From JANNMJ01 sp031397815 (GTDB lineage: Bacteria > Bacteroidota > Bacteroidia > Cytophagales > Hymenobacteraceae): 17,616 bases of DNA. This document shows, one piece after another, positions 1 to 4,357 of the stretch (position 1 is the stretch's first letter; each line of letters begins with the position of its first letter). The notes beneath the pieces are model-generated. The model saw only the letters and a list, made by a program, of their open reading frames with translations. It was not told the origin of the DNA and made no database searches. Location of the stretch: contig JANNMJ010000158.1 in assembly GCA_031397815.1 (NCBI GenBank), forward strand, positions 1 through 17,616, given 5' to 3'. The translations under genes and the position numbers were made by a program.

Positions 1-30
1 AGATGGACTGACCGGCGGGCATTCACTGAA

Positions 31-65
31 TTGACGCCATCTCTGGGACAGAGCTGGCCACACGC
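31..65. repeat. 35-bp direct repeat, copy 1, with internal hairpin
   Basis: This 35-base sequence recurs at 1097-1131 in the same orientation with only two differences (G to A at unit position 16, A to T at position 32). Inside it is an inverted repeat at 36-58: arms GCCAtCTCTG and CAGAGcTGGC with a three-base loop and one mismatched pair. The two copies bracket the gene at 252-743, its terminator and the 21-bp tandem array. No run of T follows, so it is not a standard terminator. It could be a dispersed intergenic repeat or a recombination footprint. The repetition is seen directly; the role is unknown. Confidence 0.85.
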
Positions 66-123
66 GCTTACTGGCAGGTCAAGAGACCTGCGAATAAGCC
101 ACACGGGGCCAGAGCCCCGCGTG
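36..123. other. Three consecutive hairpins, possible structured RNA
   Basis: Three adjacent stem-loops fill almost all of this 88-base stretch. Stem 1 is 36-58 (inside the 35-bp repeat). Stem 2 is 66-99: outer arms GCTTA/TAAGC, a 3x3 internal loop, inner arms GCAGGTC/GACCTGC and an AAGA loop. Stem 3 is 100-123: arms CGGGGC/GCCCCG with a CAGA loop, extended by CAC/GTG after one A-C mismatch. Such dense, perfectly nested pairing is unusual for chance sequence. It could be a small RNA, a leader of the downstream gene, or a palindromic element at the DNA level. I recognise no known RNA family. Strand cannot be assigned, though position before the plus-strand gene at 252 favours plus. Confidence 0.45.
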
Positions 124-251
124 ATGGGGATTGCTTAAAAATGGGTTGGTCAGGGGAAAAAGCGAACACAAAAAATTATTTCCTATACTTGTATCGCCTT
201 TGGCGGAAGCGTGCTTCCTCCCCCCTACCCAATTTTCAGTTTTTCAATCCG

Positions 252-743
252 ATGAACCACACCCAGATTCCCGGCCCAATTCCGGCCGCTGTTCAAGCAG
301 AAATCAGAAAGCATCTCCGCGATGCTCTCACGCTGCTTGCCCCCTATCACCTCGACTTGACTGCTCAAGCCCGTATAGCTCTCGGTCGGGGCGGCCTCGG
401 CCCCGAAAGCCTGCCCTTCGCCGAAACGGCCCGGCGGCTGATGAACACCTTCCCCGACGTACTCCCGCGCTCCGTCAAAGACTCGGATATTACTGCCTAC
501 GGCGAACGCCTTGATACGGTAACCGCCTGTCAGGATTTGCTGGCCGACGCCAACGCCGTCACTGCCACGCTCCACAACCTCGACGTTGCCGCCGGGGCCG
601 GTCTGATGGACACCGCCCGAACGGCCTACAAGTCGGCGCAAGACGACGGCGGCCGTACCGCTGGCGTAGAGGCGCTCACCCGCGAGATGAGCCAACGCTA
701 CGCCCGCACGAGCGCATCGGCTACCCCAACCCCCGATGCCTAA
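252..743 (+). CDS. Hypothetical protein, 163 aa
   Basis: A 163-residue, probably cytosolic protein with no signal peptide or membrane segment. I chose the ATG at 252 (MNHTQIPGPIPAAVQ) rather than the in-frame ATG at 141, because the intervening 37 residues are basic and aromatic and look like translated leader. From 252 the composition becomes typical of a folded helical protein. The layout (IPAAVQAEIRKHL, then ALTLLAPYHLDLTAQARIAL, later SDITAYGERLD, ending in helices) resembles, from memory, a group of 150-170-residue uncharacterised proteins common in Bacteroidota that begin with a similar 'LLAPY.v.LT..er' segment. No enzymatic motif is visible. The gene stands alone on this strand, ends in a strong terminator and is converged upon by the yetF-like operon. 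Function unknown. Confidence 0.75.
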   Translation: MNHTQIPGPIPAAVQAEIRKHLRDALTLLAPYHLDLTAQARIALGRGGLGPESLPFAETARRLMNTFPDVLPRSVKDSDITAYGERLDTVTACQDLLADANAVTATLHNLDVAAGAGLMDTARTAYKSAQDDGGRTAGVEALTREMSQRYARTSASATPTPDA

Positions 744-773
744 CTAGCTGCGCTTTCGTCATAGGCACTCATA

Positions 774-814
774 AGCGGCCCCTCGGTTTAATCAACCGAG
801 GGGCCGCTTTTTTT
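774..814 (+). terminator. Strong intrinsic terminator of the 163-aa gene
   Basis: A perfect 14-bp GC-rich stem (775-788 GCGGCCCCTCGGTT with 794-807) with a five-base loop is followed at once by seven T residues (808-814). It lies 31 bases after the stop codon at 743. The A-tract on the other side is too short for efficient termination of minus-strand transcripts. The 3' arm plus T-tract (796-816) is 21 bases long and matches the first unit of the adjoining tandem array at 13 of 21 positions by eye. Confidence 0.93.
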
Positions 815-816
815 AA

Positions 817-1096
817 CCGGAGCGCCGGGCCTTTTGACCGGAGCGCCGGGCCTTTTGACCGGAACGCCGGGCCTTTTGACCGGAACGCCGGGCTTTTAGA
901 CCGGAACGCCGGGCCTTTTGACCGGAACGCCGGGCCTTTTGACCGGAACGCCGGGCTTTTTGACCGGGACGCCGGGCCTTTTGAGCGAGACGCCGGGCTT
1001 TTTGACCGGGACGCCGGGCTTTTTGACCGGAGCACCGGGCCTTTTGAGCGAGACGCCGGGCCTTTTGACCGGAACGCCGGGCCTTTTGACCGGAAC
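817..1096. repeat. 21-bp tandem repeat array, 13 units plus a partial unit
   Basis: Thirteen uninterrupted 21-bp units run from 817 to 1089, plus a 7-base partial unit (1090-1096). Each unit is CCGG, a three-base variable segment (AAC, AGC or GAC), then GCCGGG(C)CTTTTGA. Units 9 (985-1005) and 12 (1048-1068) start GCGA in place of CCGG, unit 4 (880-900) has a shifted T-tract, and unit 11 carries ACCGGG. A 21-bp period is about two helical turns, so every CCGG and every T-tract falls on the same DNA face. Because 21 is divisible by three, open frames run through on both strands; these are not convincing genes. The array lies between convergent genes, just after a strong terminator and just before copy 2 of the 35-bp repeat. 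Confidence 0.95.
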
Positions 1097-1131
1097 TTGA
1101 CGCCATCTCTGAGACAGAGCTGGCCACTCGC
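1097..1131. repeat. 35-bp direct repeat, copy 2, with internal hairpin
   Basis: Second copy of the element at 31-65, 33 of 35 bases identical. The inverted repeat is at 1102-1124 with the same arms GCCAtCTCTG/CAGAGcTGGC; the loop is AGA instead of GGA, so selection or homogenisation has kept the stem. It abuts the partial 14th unit of the tandem array and ends 20 bases from the stop codon of the yetF-like gene. The hairpins that follow copy 1 (66-123) are absent here. Confidence 0.85.
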
Positions 1132-1150
1132 TGGATAGCCGCGCAGCCTA

Positions 1151-1864
1151 CTACGTTATCCGTTCGGTATCACATACCGGCAGCCACTGGTGGGCTTGGC
1201 GGCAGCGGGGGCATTCGGGGGCGGGGCCGGGTGTGAGCGGCTGCGGAGCCCCGCAATGGCAGCAGGCGTAGGTACCGGGGGTGGTGATGTGGGGCGTGGC
1301 TTCGGCGAGGCCTTCGGGGAAGATGGGTAGGCCGGGCCGGACTGGCGCGCCTTCAGGATAGAAAAAGACGCTCATCTCACCGGTGGCTTCGATGTAGAGG
1401 CGACGCACTTGACCGAGATGCTCGACCTGAAACTGGCGGAGCTGGCCGAACAGCTCCTTGTGGGTCAGGTTCTGCTTATCGAAAGATTCGACCTCAATCT
1501 GACCATCCTGCACGAGCAGCACGGGCTTGCCTTCGAGCCAATCGGAGAAGCGCGGAAACCACTCGGTGAGGCGATTGAAGAAGATGTACATCGTCATCAC
1601 CACCCCGAACGTGAGCGCCGCGTGACTGAGGGGGACGTCGGGGTAAAACATCGTGTCGCCCGCGACGGACCCCAGCCCGAGAACGATACTCAGCTCGAAT
1701 AATGAAAGCTGCTTGACTTGGCGGCGCCCCGTGATGCGCAGCGCCCCGAGGATGAAGAGATACGTAAAAACGCACCGCACCACCACTTCCCAGTGGTAAG
1801 AGAGGGGCGCGTTGTCGGAAAATAACAGGCGTTGCCAGTCGAAGGGCGTGATGGGTTCGGTCAT
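1151..1864 (-). CDS. DUF421 / YetF-family membrane protein with C-terminal zinc-ribbon-like motif
   Basis: A 237-residue inner-membrane protein of the DUF421 (YetF/YcaP) family. Three hydrophobic segments lie at about 27-43, 54-72 and 82-98, followed by the soluble domain (about 108-185) with the family-typical sequence WLEGKPVLLVQDGQIE and, later, MSVFFYPEGAPVRPGLPIFPE. After this comes an extra tail with two CxxC pairs (C201/C204 and C218/C221) around a proline-rich loop, as in a small zinc ribbon. YetF-type proteins are known from Gram-positive spore formers, where relatives affect germination or membrane properties; the role in Bacteroidota is not established. The start ATG overlaps the stop of the upstream membrane-protein gene by four bases (ATGA), implying translational coupling. 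No terminator is visible after the stop. Confidence 0.9.
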   Translation of the reverse strand: MTEPITPFDWQRLLFSDNAPLSYHWEVVVRCVFTYLFILGALRITGRRQVKQLSLFELSIVLGLGSVAGDTMFYPDVPLSHAALTFGVVMTMYIFFNRLTEWFPRFSDWLEGKPVLLVQDGQIEVESFDKQNLTHKELFGQLRQFQVEHLGQVRRLYIEATGEMSVFFYPEGAPVRPGLPIFPEGLAEATPHITTPGTYACCHCGAPQPLTPGPAPECPRCRQAHQWLPVCDTERIT

Positions 1865-2322
1865 TCATCAAAGCGGCGGAGCCGTTTTTTGCTCAGCTCG
1901 TAGCTTAGAATGGCCGGTACGTAAAACGTGAGGTCGGCGGCGAACTTCGCCGCCAAGCTCCCCCAGCCGAGCGAGCCGGTGAGGAGCGGCAGCCAATACA
2001 TAAGGGCGGGCCGGATGCAGAACGAATCCAACAGCTCCGCAGGGCCGAACTCGACGGCGAGCGCCCGCAGGTTGCGGCCCAGCGTGCGCCGCGTGTACGG
2101 CTGCTGCGTCGCCCGCAACAGGCGCCGGGTGTGCTGAATATCCGCCGCCAGCATCCACCCGAAATACGCCACATTCCCCGCCCACGTACCGATGAGGGCG
2201 GTCGCCACGGCACTCGCCCCGGCCGCGTGCGCCGCCCCCACCCCACCGAGCGTGGCCGCCACCGACAGCACCTCAGCGGGGCCGTATCGGCGGAGCCATT
2301 CTTGGAGGCGGTTCGGGGGCAT
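1861..2322 (-). CDS. Small polytopic membrane protein with internal duplication
   Basis: A 153-residue protein with about four hydrophobic segments (roughly 16-34, 36-61, 103-118 and 122-142), a short basic N-terminus and a basic C-terminus (KKRLRRFDE). Two halves look related: RRYGPAEVLS (11-20) matches VEFGPAELLDS (90-100), and AGNVAYFGWMLAADI (48-62) parallels AADLTFYVPAILSYE (128-142). I recall similar uncharacterised membrane proteins with an FGPAE.LDS...RP motif in other phyla, but cannot name a function. The gene overlaps the yetF-like gene by four bases and starts 30 bases after the GH13 stop, so co-transcription with both is likely. The duplication is seen by eye only. Confidence 0.8.
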   Translation of the reverse strand: MPPNRLQEWLRRYGPAEVLSVAATLGGVGAAHAAGASAVATALIGTWAGNVAYFGWMLAADIQHTRRLLRATQQPYTRRTLGRNLRALAVEFGPAELLDSFCIRPALMYWLPLLTGSLGWGSLAAKFAADLTFYVPAILSYELSKKRLRRFDE

Positions 2323-2352
2323 TGTCGGTTAGGGGAAAAAGACGCGCGGGGT

Positions 2353-3642
2353 TTACTTCGAAAGCACCACCCACCCGTGCGGCGGCACCAGAATTGGCTC
2401 GTCGGTGAGGCCGTGCGGTTGGTCGGTGAACACATCCTGCCACGCCCCGGCGGCGGCGGGCGGCACCGGAATGGCCTGCGCCTCGGCGGTCAGGTTTACG
2501 GCTACCAGCACGGCCGCGCGGCCTTTATGGCGGCTGAACGCATACGTGCCGTCGGGCGATGGAAGGCGCGTGAAAGTGCCCGACGCGTCGAAATTGGCGA
2601 GCGCGTCGTGGGTGCGGTGCAGAGTGAGGAGGCGGGTGTAGAAGTCGGCCAACGGGTAATCGGCCCACTGGATGGGGTCGCGGTCGAAGAAGTTGAGGCG
2701 CCGTTTCAGGGCCGATTCCTGTCCGCTGTACACCATCGGAATACCCGGCAGCAGCGCCGCGAGCACCGCCAGCGGCAGCACGTTCGGCCCGAGGCGCTCG
2801 TACTCGGTGCCTTCCCACGAATTGACGTCGTGGGAGGTGGTGAAATTCATCAGGCTCGTGCCGGGCGGGTGCATCTGGCGCTCCAACGCGCGGTACTCAT
2901 CGAGCGCGCTGACGGGTTTTTCGCCGACGGCGATCTCATCGAGCAGCCAGTGCAGCCGGAAGGCGTATTGCGCATCAAAAGCGCGCAGGAGTTGCCCGGT
3001 CGGCTCCGCGACGGTGCGGTGAACGGGGTCGAAGAGGTCGTCCCATTCGGAGAGCATGAACACGGGTTTCACGGCGTCGAGGGCGGGGCGGGTATCGTCC
3101 CAGAAATCGGTGGGCACCATCCCGGCCACATCGCACCGAAACCCGTCGATATCGGCTTCGCGAAGCCAGAAAACCATTGATTCGGTCATCCAAGCGCGCA
3201 GGGCGGGCTGATTATAATCGAAGGCGACGACATCGGTCCAGTCAGGAAACGGCGCGACGGGCCGCCCGTCATCACCCCGCTTATACCACTCCGGATGCTC
3301 GGCCACCAGCGCATTATCCCAAGCCGAATGATTCGCGACCCAATCCAGAATCAGCCGCATCCCCAACCGGTGCGTTTCGGCAACGACGTACCGTAAATCG
3401 TCCATCGTCCCGAACTCCGCGCTAACGGCCCGATAATCCCGCACCGCATAATACGACCCCAATTCCCCCTTCCGCTCCACTTCCCCAATCGGGTGAATCG
3501 GCAGCAGCCACACGATCCCAACGCCCATTTGCGCCAAGCGCGGCAAATGCGCGGCAAAGGCCCGCAAGGTGCCTTCAGGGGTGAATTGCCGAACGTTGAC
3601 GCAGTAAATGGAGGCGTGCGTGGCCCAGTTAGGGTGGTGCAT
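2353..3642 (-). CDS. GH13 alpha-amylase-family glycoside hydrolase, cytosolic
   Basis: A 429-residue (beta/alpha)8-barrel enzyme acting on alpha-glucosidic bonds. The four conserved GH13 regions are present: DWVANH (D100-H105), GFRCD (R169, nucleophile D171), MLSEWD (acid/base E199) and FTTSHD (H271/D272). A C-terminal beta domain begins near residue 345 (SGTFTRLPSPDGTYAFSRHKG). There is no signal peptide, so the enzyme should be cytosolic and act on imported maltodextrins or similar short alpha-glucans. The subfamily, and hence hydrolase versus transglycosylase activity, cannot be settled from motifs. It is the first gene of a probable three-gene minus-strand operon with the 153-residue membrane protein and the yetF-like gene. 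Its upstream region holds a pair of inverted palindromic repeats. Confidence 0.93.
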   Translation of the reverse strand: MHHPNWATHASIYCVNVRQFTPEGTLRAFAAHLPRLAQMGVGIVWLLPIHPIGEVERKGELGSYYAVRDYRAVSAEFGTMDDLRYVVAETHRLGMRLILDWVANHSAWDNALVAEHPEWYKRGDDGRPVAPFPDWTDVVAFDYNQPALRAWMTESMVFWLREADIDGFRCDVAGMVPTDFWDDTRPALDAVKPVFMLSEWDDLFDPVHRTVAEPTGQLLRAFDAQYAFRLHWLLDEIAVGEKPVSALDEYRALERQMHPPGTSLMNFTTSHDVNSWEGTEYERLGPNVLPLAVLAALLPGIPMVYSGQESALKRRLNFFDRDPIQWADYPLADFYTRLLTLHRTHDALANFDASGTFTRLPSPDGTYAFSRHKGRAAVLVAVNLTAEAQAIPVPPAAAGAWQDVFTDQPHGLTDEPILVPPHGWVVLSK

Positions 3643-3671
3643 GGGGGGGATTATTTTTAGGCGAGTAAATT

Positions 3672-3716
3672 CCCCGCCCCCTTGGGGGAGGGGTGCCCCG
3701 AAGGGGCGGGGTGGGG
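3672..3716. repeat. GC-rich intergenic palindromic repeat, left copy
   Basis: A 45-base CG-rich element made of runs of C and G with internal dyad symmetry (a CCCC-rich arm, GGGGAGGGGTGCCCCG, then GGGGCGGGGTGGGG). An inverted near-copy lies at 3802-3845, with about 80 bases between them. The pair resembles the arrangement of REP/BIME elements. It lies between the small membrane protein gene and the GH13 gene. Confidence 0.8.
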
Positions 3717-3801
3717 AACGCGGTTACGGAACGGCGGTATAGTAACGGCAGCTGAGCGCGTTTAGGTTGGGTTCCGCAGGGCGGGCTGTATCTGCGTGTC
3801 C

Positions 3802-3845
3802 CCCCACCCCGCCCCTGCGGGCCACCCCTCCCCGCCGGGGCGGGG
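3802..3845. repeat. GC-rich intergenic palindromic repeat, right copy (inverted)
   Basis: This 44-base element matches the reverse complement of 3672-3716 at most positions (CCCCACCCCGCCCC, then a short variable loop, CACCCCTCCCC, then GGGGCGGGG). Together the two could form a long cruciform or, in RNA, a hairpin just upstream of the GH13 gene and just after the stop of the preceding gene. It may act as a transcript-end or stability element between the two transcription units; that role is inference. Confidence 0.8.
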
Positions 3846-3859
3846 AGTTCGGGTAGCAC

Positions 3860-4339
3860 TTAATCTTCTTTGAAATCATAATCAGGCACGGTCTTGCGCT
3901 TAATTATGTGGACGTGACAAGCCTTGTCGGAATGGGAAACGATGACAGAATCAGACTGATTTTGCGTGTGGATGGAGAATCGGCTAACTACTGTCATGCC
4001 TACAGTATCGGTGCTGTTCTTATTAAACCGATACCCTCTGGTCGTTTCATACAGGGAATCCACATTGATGTGTTCTTCCAAACAGTGCATTGCCCGAGAA
4101 TTATTTCTCCATTCGGGTCCAGCTACAAGGTATTCCAAACCGTCAAATACCCAAGAACCAACACTCCATTTGGGCCAATCAACAAACGATTTGATGAACA
4201 GGAAAGCGAAAAAGAATACAACGCCACCCACAGCCGTTTTCGAGAGGGTGCGGTATACCCTGCGTACCAAGAAGACAGCGCCGTCCAAAATCACAAACAG
4301 CCTCCACAGCGCCCGACGTATGGCTTTTAAGACTTTCAC
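3860..4339 (-). CDS. Hypothetical single-pass membrane protein, 159 aa
   Basis: A 159-residue protein of unknown function. A basic N-terminus (MKVLKAIRRALWRL) precedes a hydrophobic stretch at about 36-53 (AVGGVVFFFAFLFIKSF), then a hydrophilic domain of about 100 residues without recognisable catalytic motif. The best start is GTG at 4337-4339, 18 bases after the GH31 stop, so it may be the second gene of a GH31 operon. Composition is AT-richer than its neighbours (28 of 60 G+C at 3961-4020, against 38 of 60 at 4561-4620 in GH31), suggesting a recent or lineage-specific gene. No better ATG is available. It could be orphan cargo rather than a partner of the glycosidase. Confidence 0.65.
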   Translation of the reverse strand: MKVLKAIRRALWRLFVILDGAVFLVRRVYRTLSKTAVGGVVFFFAFLFIKSFVDWPKWSVGSWVFDGLEYLVAGPEWRNNSRAMHCLEEHINVDSLYETTRGYRFNKNSTDTVGMTVVSRFSIHTQNQSDSVIVSHSDKACHVHIIKRKTVPDYDFKED

Positions 4340-4357
4340 GCCTTCGAGAGCTTTAGC

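Noticed and set aside
31..131. Integron attC site or group II intron end
   Set aside because: No attC core sites (RYYYAAC/GTTRRRY), no integrase, no domain V-like hairpin and no reverse transcriptase in the window.
184..191. TATACTTG as a Bacteroidota -7 element for the 163-aa gene
   Set aside because: It matches TANNTTTG except for one base, but no TTTG is found at the right distance upstream.
141..251. N-terminal extension of the 163-aa protein from the ATG at 141
   Set aside because: The extra 37 residues look like translated leader and contain no recognisable start signal; the ATG at 252 begins a normal protein composition.
225..695. Minus-strand open frame of 156 codons over the hypothetical gene
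   Set aside because: Antisense shadow: its composition follows codon positions of the plus-strand gene, which has a strong terminator in the right place.
817..1096. CRISPR array
   Set aside because: Units are directly abutting with no unique spacers, 21 bp is too short, and no cas genes are present.
813..1127. Open frames of repeating heptapeptides on both strands through the tandem array (QKARRSG, RSKGPAF and LTGTPGF types)
   Set aside because: A 21-bp unit without stop codons keeps several frames open automatically. No plausible start context or conserved domain is visible, and the array overlaps a terminator and a repeat.
2131..3180. Plus-strand open frame of 349 codons
   Set aside because: Antisense to the GH13 gene, Arg/His/Gly-rich, with no domain; typical of high-GC opposite-strand frames.
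3629..3859. Minus-strand open frame of 76 codons between the GH13 gene and the small membrane protein
   Set aside because: It is a translation of the inverted palindromic repeats, Pro/Arg/Gly-rich and overlapping the GH13 start.
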